DNA of 51,736 nt from Reclinomonas americana ATCC 50394 (Eukaryota > Jakobida > Jakobea > Jakobida). Of the stretch, positions 10,432-20,833 are shown piece by piece. The stretch spans positions 38,905-90,640 of the forward strand of contig PS015261.1 in NCBI GenBank assembly GCA_048213135.1, given 5' to 3'. The notes below the pieces were generated by a model. That model did no database searches, had not been told where the DNA came from, and saw only the letters and a program-made list of their open reading frames with translations. The first letter of the stretch is position 1; the number at the start of each line of letters is the position of its first letter. Both the position numbers and the translations under genes were made by a program.

Positions 10432-13188
10432 CTACACTCGCCCGCGTTCTGCCTCCTCCTCCTTGGCCGCGTGCACTGCAGCAATTGTCCTTTGCAGTGC
10501 GTGTACCCATTCACCACGCTATAGAGAACAGATCCAATCAGCATCAAAGAATCCACAGACGTCTGGCTTTCTCTCGCGCACATACAAACCTCCATCTCAT
10601 TCGGTGCCTGCAGCACCACATCGGGGCGGCCGTCGACATGAATGGAAAACTGCGCGTCGGTATTCGGCACCGATCGCACCTCCAACGACGGCTCCTCCAG
10701 CGGAATGGTGTCGGTGACGTGGCGCAGCGCCACTCGTGTGGACCGGTGCAGCGCAATTACGTCGGTGAACAACATGAGATCGGCGTGCTTCAAGCGCGTG
10801 CGATCCGACTTGGCGGCCTTTTGCACGGCGCCCTCCTTGATGAGGCGGCGGTTGTGGGGGCCCGGCTGCGCCACATCACGCATTGTGAGTGCCTCTCATA
10901 ACCACTGCTGCTGCGCGAGTGAGTGCAGAGACACGCACCGGTACATCCATCAAATCCTGCAGCTCGATCACTCGATGAATGTTGTCAAAATCGCGTTTCC
11001 GCTCATTGCAGTAATTCGTAATGTCCTCGACCTCATCCAGCGCCTTGACCACGGTCTGGTAGTGCGGATGCGACTCTTCCATGTGTCGAATAAAGTCCTG
11101 TGGTGATAGGTGAGCTCAGGCGTGGAAGTGGGCAGGTAGATCGGAAAGAGACACTCACCATCAACAGCAACGCGTAGCGTGGCAGTCGCTGAATGGGCTT
11201 CACCAGTTGTCCCTGTAAAGCACGACGACGCAGGTGAGACAGTGTCTTCGCCACCTTCCGTGCGGCGCACAAACCTCGAGTGCCACTCCCTTCAATCGCG
11301 GATCCTTGTTGGCCTCCGCCAAAAATGCCTTGACCTTGCCCTTCTTCTTCTTCTCCGCCAGCGTGAATGTCAGTGCCTCGTACTGGTTCACAAAGGTGGC
11401 GTACTCTCTGCGCACGAAACGAGTCAGGCAACGGAGACAGACGACTGGGGAGAGGGAAAAAAGGAGAGGTGCGCACCGGAATCTCTTGCTATTGGCCACA
11501 AACACAGCCGCAATGTTGAGTTGCAGCGTAGCGTCGTACCATCCTCGCGCATCCAGCTTGCGTCCACGGTCGCGCAGCAGCTCCAGTGTGGGCTGGCACA
11601 TGCGCAGCAGGTCCGACAAGAAGGCCTCGTTGATGTTGCGCAGTTTCTGTGGGGCGGGTGATTGAGGAAGGGTGGCGATGCAAACAGAACAATGGACAAG
11701 AATGGACAAAAGTGGCTTGCCAAACACTGGCTAACACACTCTTCCTCTCACTCTCTCTCTCTCTCACTGAGATCTCGAGATGGCAGGTATTGCAAGAATG
11801 CACGTGTACTCTCTCTCTCTCTCTCTTTCTCTCTCCTCCATCCTTGCAGAGCGCTGAACAAAAAGCACACGCATAATCTTTTTTCAATCTCTCTCTCTCA
11901 CTCTCACACACACAAACACATACACACATACACACATACACACCCTCTACAGACAACTACATCAACTTCCACCTCATTTGTGGAGCAACTAGACAGGTGT
12001 GGAAGGTGCTGTCCTCGACTTCGCTGCATCTTTTTGGTCACTCACTCACTCACTCACTCTGCAAGAAGAATGCGCGACCGATTTCGAGAGAAGACCCTCT
12101 GCGTATCTCTGAACACAACACTGAAGCTGTCATCCTCAGCTCATTCTGCCTCTTTCTCTCCCCCTCTCTCTCTCCCTCCCTCCCCCCCTCTCCTCCTTCC
12201 CCCTTCCCCTTCTTCCCCCTTTCCCTTCATCCCGCTCACCCTCAGCTGGCCAAAAATCAAATCCAACCGCCCATCCTGCATCAACTGCTGCTCCCGCATC
12301 GGCAACTCAAAAATGTCCTCCACCGCGCGCAACGAATCAATGTACGCGCGCTCCGTCTCAATCAGCTCGCGCACCACCTTGGCACGATGCTGCATCTGAT
12401 TATTCTGCGACTGTGTCGGCTGATGATTCGACCCCGGCGAGTACAGACTGTCGGCCGACATGTGCGCCTCCTGCGCCCACCGCTGTCGCCTCTCCTCGCG
12501 NNNNNNNNNNNNNNNNNNNNTTGCGACCACGGGTTCGCCGCGCCTTTGTCGCTCTGCGCGTCCAGCAGTCTCTGGTACGTGTCGGTCTCCGAGGGGGATG
12601 GACTGGCGTCTGCGTGGGGGGGGAAGGAGAGGAGAGGGAGAGGAAGGGAAGGGGAAGGAGAGGGGAAGGAAAACAGAGGGAAGAGGGGAAGGAGAGGGGA
12701 AGGAGAGGAAGGGGAGGAGACGGAAAGGAGGTGGGAAGAGAGAGGGAAAGGAGAGGGAACACGGATGGAACACAGAGAGAACAGAGATGGAACACACACA
12801 CAAACAGAGACAGAGAGACAGAGAAAGAGAGAGAGAGAGACAGGGAAAACAAACGAGAGGAAGAAGGATGGAAGCAGAGTAGAAGAGACAGAAACATCAG
12901 AAAAAGAGAACGCGACAGCGACAGAAGGAGAGAAAGGGAAGAGGAACGAGAGAACAGAGAGCAAGAGAGAACGAGAGAAGGAGGGGCAGGGAGTGGGAGC
13001 GACAGTGGGGGAAAGAAGAGAAACAGGAAACAAGCGGAAAGCCAAGGAGGAGAGAACAACAGAAGCCGAGAACGACAGAACGAGAGCAAGAGAGTGAGAG
13101 AGAGAGAGAGGAGGGAGAGAGAGAGAGAGAGTGACGTCCGTTAGGTGCACGTCTTACCGAACCCCCGGACCAACAGAGACAAGTCGCA
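10432..13188 (-). CDS. DH-PH guanine nucleotide exchange factor for Rho-family GTPases, 5' end in gap
   Basis: Reads right to left. A fragment LSLLVRGF at 13188-13157 ends at a GTAAGAC donor. Then DASPSPSETDTYQRLLDAQS (about 12610-12521), a 20-N break, and the DH start VVRELIETERAYIDSLRAVE (exon ending near 12246). Further DH exons give KLRNINEAFLSDLLRMCQPT, EYATFVNQYEALTF and the diagnostic GQLVKPIQRLPRYALLLM. The DH helix exon is 11097-10939. The PH exon is 10865-10590 and the last exon 10518-10432 carries the PH helix Trp (GEWVHALQRTIAAVH). In known family members DH catalyses GDP release from Rho/Rac/Cdc42 and PH binds lipid. No other domain is visible. The protein may continue upstream through the gap into the Cys-rich exons at 13610-13940. 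Confidence 0.88.
12501..12520. other. 20-N placeholder gap inside a RhoGEF exon
   Basis: Coding sequence on both sides belongs to the same gene, but the two sides are in different frames if the gap is taken as exactly 20 bases. The true length is therefore unknown. Confidence 0.95.
12640..13135 (-). repeat. Polypyrimidine (sense-strand) low-complexity intron
   Basis: On the plus strand this is GGGAAGGAGAGG, then AGAGAGAGAG-type sequence. On the sense strand of the RhoGEF it is C/T-rich, leading into the acceptor at about 12612. It is not coding, although long open Ser/Leu or Arg/Glu frames run through it. Confidence 0.8.
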
Positions 13189-13609
13189 NNNNNNNNNNNN
13201 NNNNNNNNNNNNNNNNNNNNNNNNNNNNNNNNNNNNNNNNNNNNNNNNNNNNNNNNNNNNNNNNNNNNNNNNNNNNNNNNNNNNNNNNNNNNNNNNNNNN
13301 NNNNNNNNNNNNNNNNNNNNNNNNNNNNNNNNNNNNNNNNNNNNNNNNNNNNNNNNNNNNNNNNNNNNNNNNNNNNNNNNNNNNNNNNNNNNNNNNNNNN
13401 NNNNNNNNNNNNNNNNNNNNNNNNNNNNNNNNNNNNNNNNNNNNNNNNNNNNNNNNNNNNNNNNNNNNNNNNNNNNNNNNNNNNNNNNNNNNNNNNNNNN
13501 NNNNNNNNNNNNNNNNNNNNNNNNNNNNNNNNNNNNNNNNNNNNNNNNNNNNNNNNNNNNNNNNNNNNNNNNNNNNNNNNNNNNNNNNNNNNNNNNNNNN
13601 NNNNNNNNN
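13189..13609. other. Assembly gap (421 N) between Cys-rich exons and RhoGEF
   Basis: Neither flank is low complexity. Minus-strand coding enters the gap from 13610 and minus-strand coding leaves it at 13188, so the gap decides whether one or two genes lie here. Confidence 0.99.
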
Positions 13610-13940
13610 GGTGACCTCATACTGCATAGCGATTCGCGCACCGACGTTCTTCGAATAGCGGAAGTACAAGACAGCATCACAACAAGGCAAGCAGGCGCAC
13701 AGGCAGCATTGCCCGCACGAATCCCTGCAGCACTGGCAGCACAGACAACACGAGCTGCAAAATCCCAATGAGTGTCGGAAATGAATGAGTGAATAAGTGA
13801 AGGTCGCTCTCTCTGTCTTGCGCTGTGTGTGAGTGTGTGTGTGTGTGTCAGATTGATGCGCACCAGCACGAGCACAACCGATAGCAACACTTGCAGCAGT
13901 GACAGCTCGAATTTGCGCCGTTGCAGCACACGCCTCCCAT
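13610..13940 (-). CDS. Extremely Cys-rich N-terminal region with myristoylation/palmitoylation-type start
   Basis: Exon 1 is 13940-13864 (ATG; donor GTGCGC). Exon 2 begins at 13754 after a TTTTGCAG acceptor and runs into the gap. The phase-2 junction is exact. The joined peptide opens MGGVCCNGANSSCHCCKCCY, continues with dense CC pairs (CCLCCQCC, CCLCACLPCC), then turns into ordinary sequence (VLYFRYSKNVGARIAMQYE). About 26 of the first ~53 residues are Cys. In known proteins an N-terminal Met-Gly with nearby Cys is a substrate pattern for N-myristoylation plus palmitoylation. Alternatively, Cys clusters bind metal. It lies head to head with the transporter gene (187 bp apart). It may be the N-terminus of the RhoGEF. 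Confidence 0.65.
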
Positions 13941-14127
13941 TGTGCGCACGCTCCTCTGCACGTACACACAGCAGTCACAGTGAGTAACACACACACGCAC
14001 ACAGAGAGGTGCGGAAGAACCCGACATGTCCATGTAACCTCTTGTCTTTCCCGCGCGGGCGATCACACAACCGTAGACCTTATCCTTCCTTTCTCTCTCG
14101 CTGTCTTGCACAGGGAGAAGTGCCACG
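13941..14127. promoter_or_regulatory. Short divergent intergenic region
   Basis: 187 bp separate the ATG of the minus-strand Cys-rich gene (13940) from the ATG of the plus-strand transporter gene (14128). Any promoter here must serve both directions, or overlap. No TATA box seen; a short CA/AC repeat lies at 13985-14002. Confidence 0.4.
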
Positions 14128-16552
14128 ATGCGACAAGACAAGAGAATCGACCCTGCCCCCGCGTTTGCTCACACTCCGCCGTCGGTCGATCCACCATCTG
14201 CCTCGTCCACTTCAATTGCGTTCATGCGCCCTCATGTGATCGCTCCCTCGCGTCGCCGAGGGCCCAGTCCTGCGTGGAGCCACACCTCCAACGAAGACGA
14301 CGATGACGGCGATGGCAGTGCAGATCACGAGAAAGAAGTGCAGAAGAAGACTGCAACAACAAAGACTGCCACACTCACACTGCTTCCGCGTCGCCTGATC
14401 GCGCACGACGGACAAGCCGAGCAAGACGAGGAAGAAGAAGAAGAAGACGAGCGCGAAGAGTTGAGGCACATGCAGATTGGCAAGAGGAGAGAATATAATA
14501 TGCTCATTTCGTTTGTCACAGGTTCCTCTTGTCGCACTTGTCTTCCTCCGGCTCCTCCTCCTCGCCCATGTCGTCGTCCTCATCGCCGACTGTCACGCGC
14601 GGAAGCACGCGAGCTGCACGCGCGGGCGTAATGGGCTCGCCTCCATTGGCCAGTCGACATGCAGCGGGTGGACCACTGTCGGCGACACAGAGGCGCGTGG
14701 CCCGGCTCGTGCGCATGCTGGCAGTGGCTGCTGTTAGCATGCTGGTTTACTTGCCTTGTTATGTCGTTTTTGTGGTGCTGTTTTCCACGTCCTTTTGTAG
14801 CTTATACATGCGTGCGCGCAGATGTGACGCTGACGATGGGTGGCGAGGGATGGGTGTCGCTGGTCGGCTTACCGTTTCTGATCGTATCGATGTCTCTCTG
14901 TTACGCGCCTTTTCTCTCTATCTCGCGCGCTCATGTTGTCGTTGACATGTGCGCTTCTGCACAGTTGGCTGGTGGAGCGATCGATGTCGAGTGCGGTTCG
15001 GCAGGAGGCGACCGTTCATTGTCGCCGGTACAGTCGGCATTACGCTGGCCATTGTCTTCAAGTGCGTCAGCGCCTTTTCTCGTCCCTCTCGCTGGGCGAT
15101 CGGTGCTGAGAGTGTTGTGTGTGCAGAGTGCTGGCCGACATGCTGCCGAGTGGTGCGACAGTGTGGTGCTCGTTGGCGCAGGTGGTGCTGTGGAGTGTGG
15201 CGGCGGGGATGGTGGAGGCGCCGAGTCGTGCACTTGTCGTCGACTTGTTTCCCAGGAGCGATCTCTTTACGCTCAACTCGTTCATGAGGTACGACATGCA
15301 CAACACAAGTTCGATATTCCTTCTCAGTCGCTCATGTGACGCACAGTGGGTGGATTGGTGTGTCGGTGGCCTGTGCGTACGTGCTGTCGAGAATCAACTG
15401 GCAGGCGGTGCTATCGGTCGCCGGCGCCGACACGCTAGGCAGCAGCATTCTCATGGTGCTGGCCATGGTGGCGGTGACGGTGACAGTGTGTCTGGTGGGA
15501 CGGGAAGATGACCAGCAGCAGCAACAGCAGCGGCAGATACCAGCGGCCATCCAGCGATACATGCTGCACCAGGAGCGCGTGCGAGGGTTCTTGCAGACGG
15601 TGCGGTCGGCTCCTGGCGACTTGCCGCGTGCAGCTTGCATATTCTACACCGGGTGGCTGGGTTGTTGCGTCGTCGTTGTCGCACTGAGTTCTTGTCGTGC
15701 TGCGGGTTGACCGAAGTGAATGTGGCAGACTTTAGCTTTGTGACGGCGGCGCCGTCGTGGATCGCCACGCAAGTGTATGGTGGCGATGGCACTGCGCCGC
15801 CAGGTTCACCGGCTTTCGTGGCCTTCGAGGTGCGTGTGTCAAGGAATCGCCTTTATTTGGTTGCACTGTCGCTCACCGCTCCTTCATATAGGATGGCATT
15901 GCGGCTGCAGAACTGGCGTTTGGCATGTCGGGAGTGGTTGCCGCCGTGTGGGCTCTTTTAGTGCTCCCGCAGCTGGTCAAACTGGGATACAGAAGCACGT
16001 TTTTCATCGGCGGCTTCCTCCTCACGGTGCTGTGCGCCTGCACGCTGGTCGTCGGTTCCTCGCGCATTGGTGCGTTGTTCGTGCATATGCTTCTTTGCTC
16101 GTCTCCTAATCGCCTGTCTGCAGTCGCTGTGCTCCTGGTCGCCGCGAGTGGCATTTCGCTAGCCACGCTCTTTGCGTTGCCACATGCCACGGTGGCCCGC
16201 GTCGCCGACAACGCCGCTGGCACTTACCTTGGTTGCGTTGTGCACTCACCTTCTCCCATTGTTCTCGTTCTCACTTACACGTGCAGGCGTTCTCGTCGCC
16301 TTTGGAGCGGCCGCCATCCTCACCTCCAGCCTCATCATCGGTCCACTGGCCGACGCACTGGCCGGCGCAGGCGGCAAGACCCACGACGTCTGGTTCTACC
16401 TGCTCGGTATCGTGCTACTCGGTGGTGGCGCCTCCTCCGCGGCCTCCTTTAGCAGTTGCTGTTTGCTGCCGGCGCAGAGCGTGACCTCCGCCGACAGCGA
16501 ACGTGACGATGATGCCACCGCCGTGACCCGTTATAGAGCATCCATTCAATAG
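14128..16552 (+). CDS. Major facilitator sugar transporter, SLC45/sucrose-H+ symporter-like
   Basis: Exons after the first: ~14521-14757, 14822-14899, 14965-15061, 15127-15288, 15347-15660, 15729-15829, 15892-16069, 16124-16231 and 16287-16552; phases agree. The key motif is GWWSDRCRVRFGRRRPFIVA, the loop 2-3 signature of glycoside-pentoside-hexuronide transporters (plant SUT, animal SLC45). Later blocks fit the family too: APSRALVVDLFP, a mid-protein Gln-rich cytoplasmic loop, SWIATQVYGGDG and paired hydrophobic helices to the C-terminus. The cytosolic N-terminus is long and acidic (EDDDDGDG, a run of Glu). The junction from exon 1 to 14521 does not give a consistent frame with a GT donor, so either a GC/atypical intron or a base error lies near 14480-14525. 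Family function is proton-coupled disaccharide or hexose uptake; the substrate here is unknown. Confidence 0.85.
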
Positions 16553-17344
16553 CAAGTAAGTAAAGAGGGGAGCTGTGTAGGAGAAGAGGGGAGGAGAAAG
16601 GGAGGAGGTAGGGGAAGGGGGGAGGACGGGAGAAGCTGAGGCAGAGAGAAGAGAGCGCGAGTTCACTGAGAGCTATGGCGAGGATTGAGGGAGAGGCAAC
16701 GAGAAGATTGAGAGACTTCGATTGCGATGTGGAGAACAGGCGGAGGAGCAGAAACAGACGGAGAAATCCAGAATTCAATCGCAGGTGGCGACAGATGCAG
16801 AGAGGGGTGAAGCATGCAGAATGCGTGAACGTCGACGGCGAGACTGAGAAATAGATCTATAGAATGCGGGGGAGGCGTAGAAAAATACAGAGAGTGAGAC
16901 GCCGAGTGAGAAGCTTGCAATGAGGAGCAGCTGCAGACGCAGAGATCGACAGAACTCGGATCGCAGAGTGGATAGAGAAGCAAGTAGGGCAGATATTTCT
17001 CGATGAAAGAGATTAATGAGGAGAAGCACGTGATCGACCTCTTCACAATTCCACAGCTGCACACCCCCTTTCTGCACTGCCCATCCTCCTCCTGCACGGA
17101 GAAGCAAGGAGGAAAGCTGCTTCTCGAGAGGAAACTTCGCGAAGTCGATCGACAGCAAAGTAACCAACCGTTGACATCTCCACAATTCCGCAACTGCACA
17201 CCTCATTCTGCACCACCCATCCTCCTCCCGCACACACCACACTCCACATTCCACCGCCACCAAACACAACTTCGACGAGATTGCCTTATTTGGTCATCGG
17301 GACTCCCCGCGTTTATTGCCTCCTCCCACACACACACGCGCACA
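16553..17344. other. Intergenic region with an imperfect direct repeat
   Basis: A purine-rich G/A stretch (16560-16800) is followed by a ~137-bp direct repeat. CACAATTCCACAGCTGCACA at 17044 recurs as CACAATTCCGCAACTGCACA at 17181, each followed by CATCCTCCTCC. Open frames on the minus strand here are repetitive and I do not call them genes. Confidence 0.55.
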
Positions 17345-18253
17345 ATGGGATGCACACTCGGCGACTGGCTCTTCACACCCAGACTCCTGCAATGGCTGGT
17401 CAGTCACACACACAAGAAGAGAAGGACGCATGTGTGTCTGCTCACATTCACACTCACACAAAAAAAGGGTTTCGCGGGTGCTCTCATGTGCGTCGGCAAC
17501 GGATTCGCCTCACTCATTGTCGTCCTCCCGTTGCCATATCGACTCGGTGAGTGAGAGTGTGAGAGAGAAGTCGGTTGCATCCTTTATGCTCACTCATTTG
17601 TTATGCAATCAATCAGCGGTCTTGTTTGTAATGTTGATTGTGTTTGGCACGGTGGCATTCCTCGCCGAGCTTAAACTGCCGTTCTTGTACGAGCGAGTGC
17701 CGTTTATGTCGTGGCGCTTTGGACGGTGAACACACACACACACACTCACTCAACGATTGACACATTACACACTATTCGCTCACGCTGTGTGCACTCAGAG
17801 GAGTCGCATATGCGATTGCAGGGTTTGCCTGTGCGGAAAAGTCGTGGTGGGAAGTCGTCACAGCGTTGCGTCTATTTCTCTAACACGCACACAGTCGCTG
17901 TCACCTCGCTGAGCGTTGATTTGCAGTTTGTACTTGCTCGGCCTTGGTCTGTGGAACATCCTGGCACACTTCTTCTACAGCGATCGCTCGGATGAGCTGG
18001 TTGTGGTCAACCCGGATAAGCCGTTTGTCGATGCGCCTCCTCCCACGGCAGCAGCAGGTTTGCGCGCGCGCGCGCGCGAGGGAGTCACGTGCAGTCCATT
18101 GCTCAGTGTGTGCTCGCAGGGAATCGCTCGGCAATGTCGTCTCCGTCGACGACCTCGCTCACTCGCAGCGTCGACGCGTCGAGTCCTACAGGTGCGGCGT
18201 CGATGGCCGCCAAGTACCCGCCGGGAGGATTGCCGGCGGCGTCGCGAGTTTAG
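17345..18253 (+). CDS. Small multi-pass membrane protein (168 aa), possibly COPI-associated/TVP15-like
   Basis: Five exons: 17345-17398, 17468-17546, 17617-17725, 17927-18057 and 18120-18253, all phase-consistent. Three to four hydrophobic segments are visible: GALMCVGNGFASLIVVLPL, VLFVMLIVFGTVAFLAEL and YLLGLGLWNILAHFFY. Between the last two is ELKLPFLYERVPFMSWRFGR, which resembles the loop between the last helices of COPI-associated Golgi proteins (E..P..L...F.F....GRG.Y). That family call is tentative. The tail after DELVVVNPDKPF is cytosolic-looking, Ser/Thr/Ala-rich and ends AASRV. MGC at the start could be lipidated. The acceptor of exon 2 (CAAAAAAAG) is A-rich and unusual. Confidence 0.78.
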
Positions 18254-18391
18254 AAGTGCCTCTGTCTTTCCCTTTCCATTTGCCATTTTTTCTTTCTTTC
18301 CTTTCCTTCCTTTTCTTCCCTCCCCTCGCACGCGTGCGCTAAATGTGGTATAATTTCGAGGTTTTCCCTACTCTCATTGCATTGCGTTTAA

Positions 18392-20802
18392 TCACTTTTT
18401 GCCGTGCTTGTGGAAGGCCGCTGGTTTCTTCTTCAGCGATTGGCCATTCGGTCGAGGCTTGCCGAGTGGCTTCTTTGCCTGCATCGTCGCCTTGCCGCCC
18501 TTCTTGAACGCGCCTGCTGCATCCTCTGTATGCATCGCCGTGTCAGCTTCTGATCGTCATCGCTCACACGAAAAAAAAACTCGACACTCACCACCACGTC
18601 GTTTAGGTGACGGCGTCGCGGCCGCCGTCTTGCTCTTCTTCTTCGGTGGCTCCGGAACAGGCTCCTCTTCCTCCTCCTCCTCGTCGTCGTCATCATCATC
18701 ACCATCCTCCTCCTCGTCGTCCACGACATCGTCGTCGTCGGTGGCATCGCTGACGCCAGCGTCATACTCCTCCTCCTCCTCGTCATCCGAGTCGTCATGT
18801 GCGCGCTTCGTGCCCTTCTTCTTGCCCTTTCTGGGCACGTCCTCCTCGGGCTTCGGGCCCTTGGAGTTCGACAGCTTCTTGATGCGTGCAATGTAGAAAC
18901 CGTCCATGTTGTGTGTGTGCGGGTACACGCGCTTGGTGAGCGCCTGTTTNNNNNNNNNNNNNNNNNNNNAGCGCATAGTCAATGACCGCCTCGTTTTCCT
19001 CCACCGTGACTGTGCAAGTCGAGTAACTGCGATGTGGTGGAGAGAAACTCAGTCACACGCTCCTATGCAAGGATCACCCCGGCGCCCTGCACGCAACACA
19101 AGAATGCCGCCGCTCTTCGAATCTGCGTTCACACTGTCGATCGCGGCGAGGATCAACTCCTTCTGCAGCTGCGAGCAAAACACAATGTCGCGATCCGTCT
19201 GCAGCACGCATCGATGAGTACACGATGCTCATTGCGACAAACGCGACACCCATTCGTACCTTGGAGACTTTGACGGACGGGTCGCGCGAAATGACACCGA
19301 GACCGGAGCACGGGGCGTCGAGCAGACACCGATCAAAGTGCGTCATGTGCTCGGGTATCTTGCGACCGTCGAGATTCGTAATCACCGTGTTGTGCACGCC
19401 TGCCGGACTCAAGAAGTGAGTTGATTGACAAAGACACGCATCGCTCCATGAGCAACAAACCCATGCGCGCCAAGTTGGCCGACACAGAACGCAGGCGCTC
19501 GCGACTCGAATCGTTGGCAATCAGCGTGCCCGTGTTGCGCATCAACGCCGCTGTACAAGGAAGAGAGAGTCAGCAAAATTACAGATCCCCGCTCCTCCAT
19601 CGCCGTCGCTCACCAATGTAGGACGTCTTGCCGCCGGGAGCCGCCGCCATGTCGAGAATTCTCTCGTTCTCCATCGGCTGCAACGCCAGCACCGGGAGGA
19701 ACGACGAAGCGCTCTGCATTCATCACCAACAAATATTATGAGCACCTCCTCTCCCCACACAACTCTTGGGAGACAAGACAAATACCTGCAGCATGTACTG
19801 GCCGGCGAGGTACTCGGGCGTGGCGCCAATCGGCACCGGGCTGTCGAACACTTGCAGACCGACCTTCGACCACTTGTCAATCGGATCGACATTGACACCG
19901 CGCGCAATCAGCGCCTGCGCCAAGTCGCGTCGTCGTGTGCGCAGCGTGTTCACGCGAATGGTGATGGGTCTCGGCTGCTCGTTGGCGTCGAGGAACTCAA
20001 TGAGCTCGTCCGGCGGGAACAACTCGCTGAACTTTTCAATCAGGTACGGCACGTATCCGTAGTAGGTGGCCAGGTCGCGCTGCGCAGTGGTGTGTTGGTT
20101 AAGGAAAGGGGGGAGGGGAAGGGGGCGGGGAGGTAAAGGAGGATGAACCTTCAACATGTCGGTGTACTCCTTGCGAGAGCGGTTCGGATCGCGGCGCTCC
20201 TTGAAATCGGCCAGCACCAGCATGACACGCTGGATGCGATCTTGCACCACGCTCAGGTCCTCGATGAGGAGGCCGTGTTGGGCGGCTGCATAGAGGGCAA
20301 AGGGAATGATGAGTCTCATGAGGAAGAACACGGCCCCGCATTCCACACGCAGATACAAATGGAGTTTCTACCTTGCTCTCTGTCCTTCATTCCGATCCAT
20401 TAAGTTCTCTCATTCACCTTCTCTCATGGCACTCTCAGAGTCTGTCTGTTTCACACCCAGATATAACTGAATGTTTCTCCCTTACTCTTTCTTTCCTGTC
20501 ACATTTCTTGTCACTCTCTCATTCACATTCTCCTCGAGTCTGTCTGTTTCATGGGCAGATACAACTGGAGCCGTCTCATTACTCTCTCTCTCTCTCTCTC
20601 TCTCTCATTCCGTGTCATTTTCAAATCACATTCTCCTTGGCACTCTCAGCGTCTGTCATTTCCACACCCAGATATGACTGAAGCTTGCCCTTTTCTCTCC
20701 CTCCTTCTCTTCCGTTCGTTGTCATTACTTCTCATTCTCCCTCGGCACTCTTGGTGTCTACCATTCCACACGAGAAACTAATGCAGTTTCCCTTTCCCGT
20801 TC

Positions 20803-20833
<31 letters not shown>

